Positions 47,753 through 60,680 are shown, counted from the first letter of the stretch. The stretch: 64,000 bases of DNA from Monomorium pharaonis (GCF_013373865.1 NC_050475.1:6649001-6713000); one strand, 5' to 3'. Numbers and translations: made by a program. The notes: generated by a model not told the origin, from the letters alone.

Positions 47753-47766
47753 CCCCCCCCCCCCCC
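47753..47766 (-). repeat. C14 homopolymer
   Basis: Fourteen C on the plus strand (G14 on minus), the same length as the G14 run at 18441. Confidence 0.9.
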
Positions 47767-49883
47767 GTACTCGGCCCTACATCTCCCGCCTGCGATTCCA
47801 ACTCGTCATTTTGCCCGCGCTACTGCGATTGTCACGCGGCTCATCTAACACGCGTTGTAACGCGGCTCAATTTTAACCGATTTTCAGATACAGAGGGGAG
47901 TTTCGGTTCTAAAAGACGAGGACAGAATTCGCACGCGTTGCATGTTTCTTGAAACGTATCCCTCGAAACGCGGGCGCGTAATCGTTTCTGGACTATCACC
48001 TCTTTTGTTTGCGTTACGAAGCAACCGTGAGATTTAGATTCGCGGTTTCTCGCTCGCCTCGGTGATTAACCCGGCGGTGTTCGGAACCGACGTGCGAGTT
48101 TATCAACGCTCGTTAGATCGAGACGTCGGCGTGAATGTGGAACAGCGTGACGCTATGCCCTTTTCCAAACCTAGAAAAATTGGGGGGAAAAATTTTTTGA
48201 ATATCCGTTACACAAAAATTAAATAAATGAACATTTTATATCTAAAAATGGGAGAAGAGTCCCGACACTTTTCAAAGTGTTTTAACTTGTACCAACTTCC
48301 TTTGCCCAGCTGGCCTAAAAGACTGTTTGTCCCTGGAGTACCTCGATAATTACATGTCAGATTCGACAGGTAGTTATAACGCGCTATGCTAAGCTCTGAA
48401 CCGTGGGAACGCGCGTCAAAGCGGAAGCTTGATGCGCATCATACACAGCACCGTCTCCGTGGTTACCTCGAAAACCATGTAATATAACGAATTTTCTAAA
48501 AAAAAAATCCAACACATTACAGAAATCAATTTTCTCTGTCGTGCTAGCCAAAAATTAAGCGACAAAAATTATGGATTGTACGACGACGATTAATACCGTG
48601 CTGCTTGCAGCTAAATTGTCTTCCTTTAGAACGAGAACGCCGCAGTGACGTCGTAGTTCTGCGTGAAAATGTCGTGCCTCGTTCGTCAGTAGCGAGCTGA
48701 AATATTTGGCCGTAGTTTTCCTGCCGCGCGCACAGGAAAGCCTGTTTGCGCGAAGATATGTGTCGGCCTGGGAAAGCGGGAATGAAAAGCAGGCAATGGA
48801 AAGGGGGGTGGCTCGGAGTGACTCTGCTTAGGAAGAATTGGGGCAGGTCATTCCCCGTGCATTCTCGGGGCTCCCTCCTATTACGCCCGCAAGATTAACT
48901 TTTAAAGTGCTTTAAAGAGCAAGCTCCGACAGGCCGGGGGTTTATTACTCAATTTGGATGATGGACGAACCGAGCGGAAAAGAGAAAAAGCCGCGGGCTT
49001 AGCCGTCACGTGCGCGCGAGGCGTATTCCCGTCCCGGATAAGAATCCTCGCGGATTAAGCGGACGTTGTCTCGGCGGGAAGGGGAGAGAAGGAGATATTT
49101 AGAGAACACGGTATATTTGAAAAATATTGAAACCGATGTATAATACATATATGTTCTTCTCTTTATTATTTTCTTTTGCTAAGAACACACCGTACAGAGA
49201 AAAAATTTATTTATCTTGTTCATTGATCAAGTTTTGACAGTAAACGCTGAGTACAGAACCAGCAGTTTTACCTTTGTAGATCTTATATATACGTACGATG
49301 TGAAAACAGAATAAATTTACGTATTTATAATTAACTAGCTAAGAAATTTTTTGCATTGTAAATACTGATGAATATTTATGTAACGGAAAGGAAAGAATTC
49401 TATGTTATCTAAGAGATTGACACATATTTAATTTGTTCTTTATTGCTGTTATTACGGCGCTTGAGAATTGTAAAAGCTTTTCTGCAAAGTAAACTAAATA
49501 TTTAATTGACGGAAGAAGAAAGAGAGAGAGAAAGAGAGAAAGTAATTTTATGGAATGTCAAACAGTAGCATTTCTCTTCAAGTTGTGTTACGGATTTAAC
49601 AGTAATTAGTCATCCAATTAACGGAGTAGTAACGAAGTAGAAATTTATTCTGCATTCTGGTTTAGTTTCTTGACATATCCCTTGACTCTTACTAGCATAA
49701 CCGTATGTATCTATGTTTAAACGCTGGAATTAAATGCACATCAAACAGTATTTCTATATTTTATACAAAATAAATTTTTAATTGAAATTTGATTTAATAC
49801 ATTTGTTACAAGATGCTTTTATTTTGATTATTTTTTGTCGAGCATTCTGTAAAATATGTAATATTATAATATCATCAAGTGTA

Positions 49884-49937
49884 TGAGAGATAGAGAGACA
49901 GAAAGAGGAGAGAAAGGGAGAGAGAGAGAGAGAGAGA
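49884..49937 (+). repeat. GA-rich purine tract
   Basis: About 50 nt nearly all purine, ending in an uninterrupted (AG)n run. Confidence 0.85.
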
Positions 49938-51608
49938 AATCGCGTATACAAGTGTACAGTTAATGCAGACACGACCGCGCCTGCTGCTTTAAATTAATGG
50001 AAACTACTTTCGGAGATAAATTAATATCTGCTCGGCTACGCGCTGTATTTTATGACGTAAATAACCGTCGGCGTTGGATCGGTGTCCCGTGCGACTGCCG
50101 CCGAGTAATTTATTAATTTCAAAATTTAATCTGTCGACATTTCTCATGAGTAACTCAGTCAATAACGACATTAATCTACAAGCGGCATTACAAATAAAGG
50201 AAAAACATCACGCTATATAGGCAAATCCGTAAAACGATTCTAATTTAAATATGCCTTCGGTCTTTTTCACCTACGGCTAGATTGGCCGTTATTTATTATT
50301 ATTATTTGAGTAAAATTCTTTCCGAATATGAGTGTATGTGTGTGGAAATGCAATTGTGAAATTAAATGTATTTAAAGCGTCGGTAGCTTTGACAAATTTC
50401 GCTTAATAAAAATCTTTTTCTTCGCACAAATATTCGCGATATTATGGAAGGCATTTTTTTGCGCTAGCTCAAGTTTGGAAACTTAAAATAAAACGGATTT
50501 TGCATTTTATTGGCAACAAAATAATTTTTTTCTCAGCAATAAGTCCTAGTAATATTAAACAAATTTTATAATTTTAAATATAACATTATAGGACAGGAAA
50601 AATTTGAAATCAAATTTGCAATAAATCTTTAACGATTATACTTTACATTGAATACAAAATCAATAATTGTGTATTTTCTTGTAAATGAATGATTCCACTC
50701 TCGATGGAACAATTTGACATTTAAGTTGACTAGCAGCGCAACGAAATGTGGACTCGTTTGATCCACTGTTCTTTATTCGTTTCCGTCGTTCAATGAAAAT
50801 GGCGGCACGATTATCGAGAAGTGTTACGGTCTGCACTCAGCAGTAATTGCCATCCATTACGGCTCGATTCATGCACAAGAGAAGCGCTCTCTCAAGTGGA
50901 ATCTCTTTGTCTTTGTCCTGATGCACGGAGTGCATCTTTCCTGTCACGATACTAATTGCCAAATGCAATGTCCGGCGTCTTAATTAGCCAGCACAACTTA
51001 ATTATGTCAGCATATTAGAGAAAGAGAGAGAATAATGTTCTTTATTAATTACGCGCTGCTGCATATGGTTTTTAAGATTAACGTTAAAAACTTTAAGTCT
51101 AATAAATAATTTTTACATCAAAGTAAAAGATAAAAATATTCTTGTGATGTTTTAGTTTGTACATATTGATTATGGATCAAATTTAAAACATTTTATATGA
51201 AATAAAAGCACGAGACTGGTTCACCTAAAATAATACATTGTTCAGAATTTATCTTTTTCATTAAAGAACACTTTAGATCGAATACCAAGAAATTATTTCT
51301 ATAGGTCAGTATATTTCGTCAGACAGTTTTAATTAAATTAAATTTGATCAAAGTAGTACATTGTTTTACATGCTCACTTTTAATAGTCTAGTATTTGCAA
51401 TTAAAAAAATCTTTTAAGTTGATTATTTTTGGCGTAGTTTGTACGATCTTTTGCGGAAATATTTCTTTATCAATAATTGCTAATTTATGTTTTGCATCGA
51501 ATTGTTTACCTTTCAATTAGCATGCCAATCAGTTGGAGATAACTGACGTTTATTCTTAATCGATCAACACGAATTATAAAAGAAGACGCGCAGAATGCTT
51601 ATTCTAAT

Positions 51609-51678
51609 CGAGAGAAGAGAGGAGACGAGCAGAGAATAGAGGAGATAGCTAGGAGAGAAATGAGAGAGAGAGATGCCT

Positions 51679-51717
<39 letters not shown>

Positions 51718-51723
51718 GAGAGA
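51609..51723 (+). repeat. 115-nt purine tract with (GA)n
   Basis: Almost all plus-strand bases are A or G, ending in 40 nt of GA units with one C interruption. Mirror-symmetric homopurine DNA of this kind can form triplex (H-DNA). Confidence 0.85.
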
Positions 51724-53929
51724 ATCTTCTAATTACGTTTCCACTCAATGTCAATTAGAATATCAAAGATCTAGGTCATAACCTATCTATAGGAACGTCC
51801 CTCCTAGCAGAGGGTCCACTTTATGTCGTCCATATTCCGTATAATCTGATTTCCATGCCACTTGCTTTATAGTTCCGGTGCGTCTTCGAAAGGAAGATAA
51901 AAGTGGTCATTAAAAAAGAGGGATACGTTAGAAGTTGGAAAGGTTATAAAATAATGTAAAATATTAATGACAATAATATCTTTATTAAGTGATCTAGACT
52001 ACTATAATTTAACAAGAATGTAAAGATACATGGAATAAGATATGTATATTAAATAAATATAAAAATAACATTGTTCTAGTCAATGTGTTCTAAATTGAAA
52101 AAATTTAAAGAAAAAAAATAAAATATAAAATTATAAACGTGTATTTATGCATATTTAACAAATGTGAGAGAAACGAAAAACAAAAATAAAGAGATCTAAT
52201 AATCTCTCTTAATAATCCGATTACTTGATTAAAATAAAGTACAATATGCGACGGGCAGTACGAAAGAAAAAGGGAAAGAGAGGAACGTATGGTCTTATCT
52301 AACTGCGAAAAAAAAAAGCGAAATGTGGAACACATTGTCAGCAGAACGTTGTGATAAAGAAGGGAGGTAAGCTCGCGTTCGAAACGTACAGCGGGCTTGG
52401 TCGAGTAAGCGAATTTTCGTGGTCAACTCTTGAAAGGATAACCAAGGCGTAAATATCCCCGAGGGAATCGGGGGCATGAGTTAATCGATCTAAAATTTGC
52501 GGAAATTCGAAATGCAGATCGCATCGCGGGCCGACCTCGCTGAAGTATCGCCTGTTGTTCGTACGCCAGTCAGCAATTTGATATCTCGCGCGTCATTAAT
52601 TACTGGGCGAGCGTCGCCTCTGAAAGGCCCCCTCGTCTTTGCCCTGGCGTAAATGCCATCAGCGTTTTCGTCGTGATTTTGTTGCCGTGTCAATGGCCGC
52701 TCGGCTTTGAGCCGAAGGTTGTTAGCAACGTAGGAACTAGATGTAATCTAATGACTGCTATATAAAGGCTATATAATAAGATTCGCCTTCTAATACCGTC
52801 TCGTCAATAACGTGCGAGAGCTGAGAAGCTATTATCTGTCATAATCCAAAGTGCCTGCTTGAATATCGTATTAGAGGTAAAGGAATTTACCGTGCGCCGC
52901 GGACCCGATCAATAATCACTTCATTCTCTCGCGTTGTAGAAATTTCAAGTCGAATGTATGCCGAGGGTAGTGCCGCAGATGAATTTAATCAGCGTCTATT
53001 ATTTCCCAGGTTTTCGTTATTGATGATTTCCGTCCGCGCCAGCGTCCATCTTCCCATTAAATTTGCGATTTTCCTCCGAGCAATTCTTGCGGCGGAGATA
53101 ATTTCATAAATTATTCGACTATGTCCCGCTTATGATTCGGTCGCTTTGACGTGCACCACAGTTCTAATTGGAGCAATTTCGCGCTCACAAGTTAGAGATA
53201 GCTGGTTGATCTTTGGGAAAGACAGTCGGAGTGAGGATGAAAGGGGCGGCGGGATGGGGGTGCTAAATGCAAGGGACCAAATCTAATGAGCATCACGCGA
53301 CGGATGCGGAGCGTAACTTTTCGCTGCGTGAATCGATATATGGCGAATCGACTGGACAAAGCGCTTTCGGTACCTCCACAAAGGTGAAGGCCATTATCAG
53401 TTAAGCGAGTTATCAGTGCTCCGAATGCACGGACGTACGCATTGCCAGATTCCCGTTCCGCGGCACGGCGTCAGTTCCATGCCACGTTGGATTGTTAATC
53501 GCGCATTAACATTAGTCACTTGCATTTCGCCGCTGAGCTACGGCGAGCTTACGGTTCCGCTTGTGCTTCTACGCCGGAGCGGCGGAAAAAGGACTACATC
53601 AAGCGTATCCGCCGGCTTTAAAGACCGCGCGAATCGATTTTTGCGGTATGAGTTTAATGTGCCGCGACCATGATGTTACTGATGAATTCGAATTTCCTCA
53701 TGAATTGGAAATCTTGTTTGAAACGAGAAAGTGAGTGGTTTCAGTGGTATATGCTCCAATCCCCTTGGAATTACTGCTATAAATAGACGCTGACCCGATT
53801 TAACACGAACCATTTATTCATTTTGTTATAAATGACCGAAATTTGTGTAGCAAAAGATTCAGTATTTTATCTATTAAAAAAAAAGTCGAGGATCAGAGAT
53901 AGTTTGCTGTACGCTTGTGACATTTTCAG

Positions 53930-54153
53930 AACTCGTTGAGAACGTTCGCCGAGACAATTTAATCGGTGACGAAATAAAGATGAGAGCAATAAGACGCGAA
54001 ATAAAGACCTGTCGCTATCGAACATCCTCGGCGAACAATGCTGCCGATCGACCTCAATTGTCGGCCAATCCGACCAATCTCCCCGTCCGGCGTCGAGGGA
54101 TGGACCTGGAAATCACGTGTAATCCGAATCAAGATATCGATGATCCCGTATGA
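53930..54153 (+). CDS. weak candidate terminal exon
   Basis: The acceptor-like GTGACATTTTCAG ends at 53929. The frame after it is open for 74 codons to TGA (54151-54153), with a balanced composition (starts LVENVRRDNLIGDE, ends NQDIDDPV). A GTATGAG donor-like word overlaps the stop, so it could also be an internal exon. The opposite strand is open over much of the same interval. No family is recognised and no partner exon is seen. Confidence 0.14.
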
Positions 54154-55630
54154 GACAAAACGGCATGGATCATCTATTCGACGAGGTTGAAAATAAGGGT
54201 TAAAGTTCTCCCCGGGGAAAACCAGATTTCCCTCATCACGTAGTCGCGATCTTTGACAACTATTCGGGAAAAAACGAAAGTATCTCTCTCGATAGGTAGA
54301 GAGCACGAATGAGAAAAGACAGCGGGGTGAAGAAGTGATCGGAAAGATTCAGAGAGCTTGAAAAGCTGCCAAGTTTACGTGAAGAGAGAAGCTATAGTCT
54401 TTTACATCTCGTCGCGACGGGAACGGTCAGCCATGCTACCAGAATGGAGGATTCTTCATCCGTATCTCACTCTTTTTATCTTAATCGTCGTGTTCTCATC
54501 TGCGCGAAGATGTTGAAGGCGTCGAAAAGATAGCCGACAAGGAGGACGGAGAATTGAGAAGGGAGAGGATAGGCGGGCAAGAGTTAGTTTGGCTCTTGTA
54601 CAAGGTGCTTGGCATTCCGAGTCGGATCCGCTGAAATTTAATTTCTAGATTCGCCCTCGTCGAAACCGGCCGGCGTCTGTTGGCGCAGAAGCGCCGGGGG
54701 TGAGTCGCGCCCGGGATGGAGTCCCAGAAATGAAGCGGCCAGATTGCAAGGTACTGCAAGCGTAACGCGGCGTTCTCGACCGGCGCCAACGCGCCACGCC
54801 GCCGGCGTAAAATCACTTTTCCCGTTGCGATTGTTCAATTCATTTCGTTAATAAGGCCATTTTCACACGGGTTAGTTCTCACCGCCGGCTCCCGCTACAT
54901 TAGGTTAGTTATTATCAAGCTGCCACTGGAATCTCTGGAGTGGAGTAGGAGCAATTCATCCATTCGTCGAGAGATTTTTATAGATCGCGCGATGGCACGT
55001 CTCTATGAACGACAAGAATTATTTTCAACGAAATACTTGAAGACCTTGAGGTGTGCTCTTTTTCTTTCTCTTCTCTCGATAACGGCAATAACAATCAAAT
55101 ACTACTAGTACATTTGCTGATGCAAGATCTAATAATTACCGAATTAATAACAATCGAGACGTAGCTAAGTTTCCAAATTCAACTTCCACGAATAGGAATA
55201 AACTTCGCAATCGAAGCCGAAACTTGCCGGCGTGAAATATGCAAGACAGCTCGCTGTACGGAACTGGCAGCGCTAATATTAACGGGCAGAACGGAATACT
55301 GCTGGGTGCTGTTTAACTATGAATGGGAAGGAGAGGGACGTCCGAGTCCCTCGACGCCTAATGTCAGGACGGGATCGTGTGCGCGGCTTGACACTAATTA
55401 GATGGACGCTCAATCGACTATGACGCCCGTCGAATGGACGTTATGAGCGCACGTCACGAAATAATAAAGCAGGAACTGCGTATTCTGTCAGTCCGGCGAC
55501 GCAGGGACCGCACCGCCGAGTGCACTTCGGTAAAGTGCATCAGGAATAGCGAGCCTGCTATTGTCACATTACAATGGAGCGTAATCACCGTCGGGGGAAT
55601 CCGTCACGTGATATATCGTGAGGTTGGCAA

Positions 55631-55720
55631 ATCATCGCCATTGGCGATCGCATAATAGCGGTATCGATCTTCTTAAATGTAATGCGACGTTATCGAAGAT
55701 ATCATCGCCATTGATGATAC
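55631..55720. repeat. two copies of ATCATCGCCATTG 70 bp apart
   Basis: The exact 13-mer starts at 55631 and 55701. The first copy continues into a palindrome (ATCGCCA, T, TGGCGAT) and the second into ATCATCGCCATTGATGAT, also partly self-complementary. Confidence 0.4.
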
Positions 55721-56846
55721 TATCGCATTGTCCCTTTCTGCGAGGAGCATTAAATCCATCCGTCAGCCTTTCTCGATTCGGGATTTCATTAGGCTTACAT
55801 AGGCACTTCCTGCGCCTCCGATCCGAATCCATTTCGACAACGGCAACGGCACGCGAAAATAATAAGCCGAGAATCACACGCTCCGAATCAATCCCTCGGC
55901 CCGCGTATTCGTCTCGATGCAATTGCACTCGAGCATTGTGCGACGGCGGCGGCACTCCGTCATCGGCGGCCTGCCGCTGACGTTTAATGGCCACGGTGGC
56001 GGCCCGAGGTAAAAGGGGAACGTTATGAGAGGGAAGGCACGTCCACGAGGGAGGAAGAAATCGTATGCGTGAGATACCGCGCGAAAGGAAGACGGAAAGT
56101 GTAAGTGAAGAAGGTGGGAAGTTTGTGTAAGAGGCTATAGGAAGGAGAGTAAAAAGGTAGGAGGGGCAGGGGGGAAGAAAAGTCTATTTATTATTTTACG
56201 AAAAATCCTGTCTGAGAAGCCATAACGAGGTGGAATTTACAGAGTATAGAGAAATAATTTTAAAGAATCGCCATATATACAGCAGATAGCAGATAATAAT
56301 AATTAATCGTGAAATTGCAACTTAATATGTGACAATTACATTATTTCTTTTATTTAAAGTTAAAAGAGCAATTAAATATACCAAGCAAATATTATTTATT
56401 AAACAGAAGAAAAATGATTTAATTATCACGGATTAAAAGTTACCAAAGAAATGTTCTTTACAGAGAAATTTTGCATTTTTTAACATTAAAACTTGGTTCT
56501 AGATTTTACATAACTGTTTCTTTTTATTTTAATTAATTTTTATTTAATTTTATTAATAAAATCTATTTTGGAGTATATGAACATTTCCACTAAACTGACT
56601 AGAAAGAAAATTTCATGTAAAGCGTGTACATTATCACACAGATAATATAGTTATATGATTTAAAAGGGCTGCAATTAAGATAGCACGGATGCTCTTTATC
56701 CCGGTGAATTTTGCTCATCAAAGTGGCAGTGTAGGATTAATGAGTAAAGTACATAGAGGAAAAACGAAAGGATAATGACGAAAGGCCGAGCCAGAAAAGG
56801 AGACAAAGTGGATAAAGGAGACGAGGTGTGATTGGGTACACGCATA

Positions 56847-56867
56847 TGTGTGTGTGTGTGTGTGTGT
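56847..56867 (+). repeat. (TG)n microsatellite
   Basis: About 10 uninterrupted units, followed by imperfect TG/CG units to 56886. Confidence 0.92.
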
Positions 56868-58398
56868 ACGTGTGTGCGTGCGTACGTGTACTAGGAATCG
56901 GAAGAGCGAGAGTGGAGTACGTGTGTCAGCGGCCAACGTCAGAGGGTGAGAGTGACAGAGAGGACGAGCGGATGGGGTGTGGGGATGCGGCCCGTCGAAT
57001 TCCATTCTCGCGTCGTCGCGAGAGGCGATCGAGTTCACATCGCGCCGTGCTCTCGTATGCGAGCCGCGTGACCGGATGTCACGCGCAGGAATCGCTTTCC
57101 CCGCGATTCCGGTTGTCAGGACGCGTCATCGTCCGGGTTGATGTCGGGAGGAGGTGAGGAGGGACGAATATGCGCGTCCTTGTCCATATCCGTATCGTGT
57201 TGCGAAGCCGGTTGCACACGATTGTGTTTCGACGATTGTCTCTTGTAAGAGAGAACGAGCGACAAACGGGAGGGGAAAGAGAAAGCGAGACGGGGGATCG
57301 ATTGTTCCGATTACCCATGGCAACGCACTTCGTCGTCTCCGACTAATTGATCCTGTCGACTGGAGTGACGCTGTTGACAGATGGAAAATCCTTCTCTTTG
57401 TTTCACATTTGTGTAATTTAATCCACGAATGATTTAAACGAGCTAATTTTTTTCGGAATATATATACGCGGAAGCAAGAATAATTTTTGTTGTAAGTTTT
57501 TTTTTTTTAAATCTGGCTTATAATATGTTTGTGCTCTGTAGTACGCAAGATAGCACGCATACAATCGCAATTTAATTGAATTAAAACAACATATATATAA
57601 TTACATAAAAACAGAAATGTTTTATAGCGCTTACAGTTAAGTATTTCAGTAGATTATTGAATATTTATGCATCATTTGGCATACATTATCTTTCTGTATG
57701 TTAATCAATTTTATAACTACCGTTTGGGTTTACTGCAACGTTCGATTTTGATCTGCGGCAGAGTTCAATGAATATTTATTTGTCCAACATTATTTAAACA
57801 AATAATTTTATTTGTATCATAACGGGAAAAGTTTCGCATATAAAAGCAGGCGTGTACAGTCGCATTTGCGAGCATTATTCATTGATATCGTAAAATTGCG
57901 ATTCACGGTTCACCTTTTACCTCGCAAAATATTTAATAACTTACATTATTTGCATTAATAAGCGCTTTAAGTATACCGACAATATTTATATGAATAATAT
58001 TGACAAATATTTAATTTATTGAATATACGATTAATATTTATATCGCGATTGCAACTGTCATCTGTAAACACATTTGATATCATTATCCGTACGTCCGTGC
58101 ATATTGTTATTAATAATTATTATAATAATGACATTCAATTAATATTAAGGTATTAATTGTGCACGGCTGATATCTATGTCACGTTAGCTGGCTGGGTCGA
58201 GGCGCCTCGTCGCGGAGCGTCCGCGCCCCCGGGCCGCATTCACGATCATAAGTGTCATCAGTAAACGTCCCGACCATCGTATTAGCCCCCATCAGCGCCA
58301 TCGATCGTTGTCAAAAGCTGAAAAAGTACCGGGGAGAAAACAAGCGATCGGGTTGAATCGCCCCCAGTGTTCGCGGCTCTCGAGTTAATCGAGGGTGT

Positions 58399-58470
58399 CC
58401 ATCAGAGCGCCCGCGTTTTCCACTGTCGGCGACACCCGCCCGACGTCGTCGTCGTCGTGATATCTCGCAA
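58399..58470. repeat. dispersed duplicated motif, copy 2
   Basis: Repeats CCATCAGAGCGCCCG of 28573. After about 31 bases absent from copy 1 it repeats the GTC tract and the GAT...CGCAA end in the same order. Confidence 0.4.
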
Positions 58471-58908
58471 TTAACCTCCCCCTCCCCCCACCTCCGACGC
58501 ATATATACATATATGGTATGTATATGTATGTACATTCACGGGAGGACCTCTCCTCTCGGTATCGATGGCGATTGACACCTGTCCAACACTTCGTTCGCAG
58601 GTAGCCACTCGGCGGACCGGGGGTTTGCGAGGGCGGCTTTTGCGCGATCGCGGCTTCGTGTTAATAACCAGGCTCCGGGAATAAATCACGCGCGCCGGCA
58701 ATGACCCTCTCCAGCGTGCAGTTCTCTCGATACAAGAGATGTAGCACCGTCGACGCGACGGGTGGAAAAAAAAAGCGTTATTGACAGTGCGAGCGAGCCG
58801 GTCTATCGCGTCGAATTAGCGTTTCTGTGCATCCCCCACGGCGCAAGAACTAGATTCATATTTTTTCCATCCGCCCGCTGGCGCCGGAGATCGATCGACA
58901 TAGGACAA

Positions 58909-58932
58909 AGAGAGAGAGAGAAAGAGAGAGAG
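58909..58932 (+). repeat. (AG)n microsatellite
   Basis: AG units with one AAAG interruption. Confidence 0.88.
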
Positions 58933-59033
58933 CTCCGGGGCTGATCGAAACGCCAATTAATCTGTAATAGATTGCTCGGTACCAGCGCGACGCTGCGACA
59001 GAGGCTGCCTTTATCAAATAACCGTGTCCTGCC

Positions 59034-59090
59034 TCTTACATCACTGGTGGTTTACGGACAATAGATGTCTACCTGAAAGGAAAAACACGG
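59034..59090 (-). promoter_or_regulatory. recursive-like splice signals (minus strand)
   Basis: On the minus strand a strong pyrimidine tract, TGTTTTTCCTTTCAG, ends at 59073 and is followed at once by GTAGAC, a weak donor. A GTAAGA donor follows 33 nt later (59039-59034). All three frames of the 33-nt interval contain stops, so it could only act as a recursive or non-coding exon. The layout resembles the plus-strand site at 8122, but with a poorer junction donor. Confidence 0.2.
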
Positions 59091-59440
59091 CGGATTGAAA
59101 CAATATAATTATTTCAGAGATGTATTTCGTTCAATTAATCGAAATTGTTTAATGGAAAACTGTGTGTGCTTTTACAGCCGCACGACGGCGAGATGAGAGA
59201 TATATATATATAAGCCTGAGACGAAAGTAAAAAAAAAAACAAAGTAGCACAAATTAATTCTGCACAAGTAATTCCGTTGCAACATCCAGTTATCTCCGGA
59301 CCGCTATCCCATTTCAATGGCATAAACGTCACTCTGAATGAAATACGAAACGCAACGGCTTGCTACGCTTTCACGGGAAAATCGCTCTCGAGGGCTAGCG
59401 TGTCCGACAGTAAAATGACTGGACTACTTAAAATACTCAC

Positions 59441-59509
59441 CTCCGTTTATTGCCGCTGTCGGGCGAAGCGATTTGTTACTTCCTCCACTTGTAATTACTT
59501 TTACACTTC
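59441..59509 (-). CDS. weak candidate internal exon (minus strand)
   Basis: On the minus strand CGGTTTTCAG ends at 59510 and the donor GGAG|GTGAGTAT follows 59441. The 69-nt interval is open in one frame only, reading SVKVITSGGSNKSLRPT then AAING. The length is a multiple of three and the donor is near-consensus. It lies 12.6 kb upstream, in transcription terms, of the candidate ATG exon at 46841, so both cannot be coding in one simple mRNA. No protein family is recognised. Confidence 0.2.
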
Positions 59510-60509
59510 CTGAAAACCGAGTAACGAGGTAATACGGTAGCTTTGCCTTCCGCGCGCTTCCGGGAAAATCGTAGGACCCGCGTATCTTGCAGAATGCTCC
59601 GTTGCGCACATACTTTAGCTCTTAATTTCAATTATTCCTTTCTCGTATCTTTGATTAAATATCAAGCGATAAAGCATGCGACTGATGAAATCGATATAGC
59701 GATTATTAAAGCTGTCTGCATATCTGCGACGCGATGAAAAATTTTAATTAGATTTTTAATTTGTTATGAACTGATATAATGACACTCGTCGATCTTACCT
59801 ATAAAGTTTTGTAATTAATGGTCTGAATAGTTTACATATGCCTCTATGAAGTATTGTGTGCTCTTCAAGCTTATCCTCATAATCTCCTTTTTCAATCTGG
59901 ATAAAAACGGCTTGCAATTATTAACCAGACCTTAATTAATGAAATATTCTTGATAAATTCGCACCTGCAATAAAACATACATTAAACGTGTTTTTTTTTC
60001 TCTTTACTTTCTTTTTCATTTTGATTTGATTTGTTGTATAATAGAAGCAAGAATCTTGGAACAATTTTTAAACCAAAAAAATTATATTGCTTATAATTAA
60101 AACCTTCGAAATATAATTTGTGCTTTACGTATGAAATCTTTTTTTTACTGTAACAATAAATTTCTGAAAAAAAAAACTGATTTTTTGATCTTAAGAATTA
60201 TAAGAGTCGAGAGAAATGAAGAAACCTTTGATTCTCCTGGGTGAAGCGATCGAACAGCAATAATTGCCGTCGATTTCCAACGTCGTATGCAATTTCACGC
60301 CAATGATACAATTCCGTCTTTCATGTTCGCATTGATGATTGGCACTTATACGAGTGGAACTAGAAAGGGGTAGAAAGGTGACAAGTATCAATGGTACTAT
60401 ATTCCTGCAGCATGTGCCTAACAATAGGTTTTTGTCCCGGTTTTCTCAATACGTCTCTATCTCGTGTGTCTTCAATGCTTGACGGATAGCCGACCATTTT
60501 GCAGTGAAC

Positions 60510-60680
60510 TCTCTTTTTCTCTGTCCTCCTCTTTTCTCTTTCTCTCTCTCGCTTTTCCTGTATGCGCTTTCTTCTACGCGTGTTTTCTTTTTTCGTTGAG
60601 CTTCCGTCTTTTTCAATTTTTATCTCTCTCTTGGATTCGTCTCTTTCACCCCCTTTTTCTTTTGCGAATACCGGGATCCT
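60510..60680 (+). repeat. pyrimidine-rich stretch
   Basis: CT- and T-rich over about 170 nt with short TCTC runs. Plus-strand frames through it are Ser/Phe/Leu-rich and resemble membrane segments only because of base composition. Confidence 0.6.

Larger units (their letters stand above)
46842..51008. other. non-coding, CpG-rich block then long AT-rich block
   Basis: A+T-rich at 47.06-47.35 kb, CpG-rich to about 49.1 kb, then A+T-rich to about 50.8 kb. It contains a 9-bp hairpin (47280-47303), a C14 run (47753-47766), a 7-bp hairpin ACACTTT/AAAGTGT (48265-48280) and purine-rich tracts (49510-49540 and 49884-49937). Apart from the listed upstream frame, no gene is seen. Confidence 0.5.
51009..56190. 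other. non-coding, AT-rich then GC-richer
   Basis: A+T-rich to about 51.56 kb and again at 51.9-52.3 kb, then moderately GC-rich to 56.2 kb. It contains a long purine tract (51609-51723), two spaced copies of ATCATCGCCATTG (55631 and 55701) and one weak terminal-exon candidate (53930-54153). The frames near 53.4, 54.5 and 55.6 kb have no recognised similarity. Confidence 0.5.

Noticed and set aside
55632..55994. 120-codon minus-strand frame
   Set aside because: It opens at GTG, not ATG, is mirrored by a plus-strand frame of equal length, and has no family.
56725..56740. TGGCAGTG (miR-34 seed) and, near 55924, AATTGCACT (miR-92 seed)
   Set aside because: Seed-only matches without precursor hairpins; expected by chance.
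57839..57846. TATAAAAG as a core promoter; also TATATAA at 16930
   Set aside because: No initiator (TCAGT-like) at about 30 nt downstream in either case; the nearest candidates are 19, 25, 39 or 42 nt away.
59692..59720. CTGATGA followed by a small stem, hammerhead-like
   Set aside because: The GAAA core after stem II is missing and stems I/III cannot be drawn.
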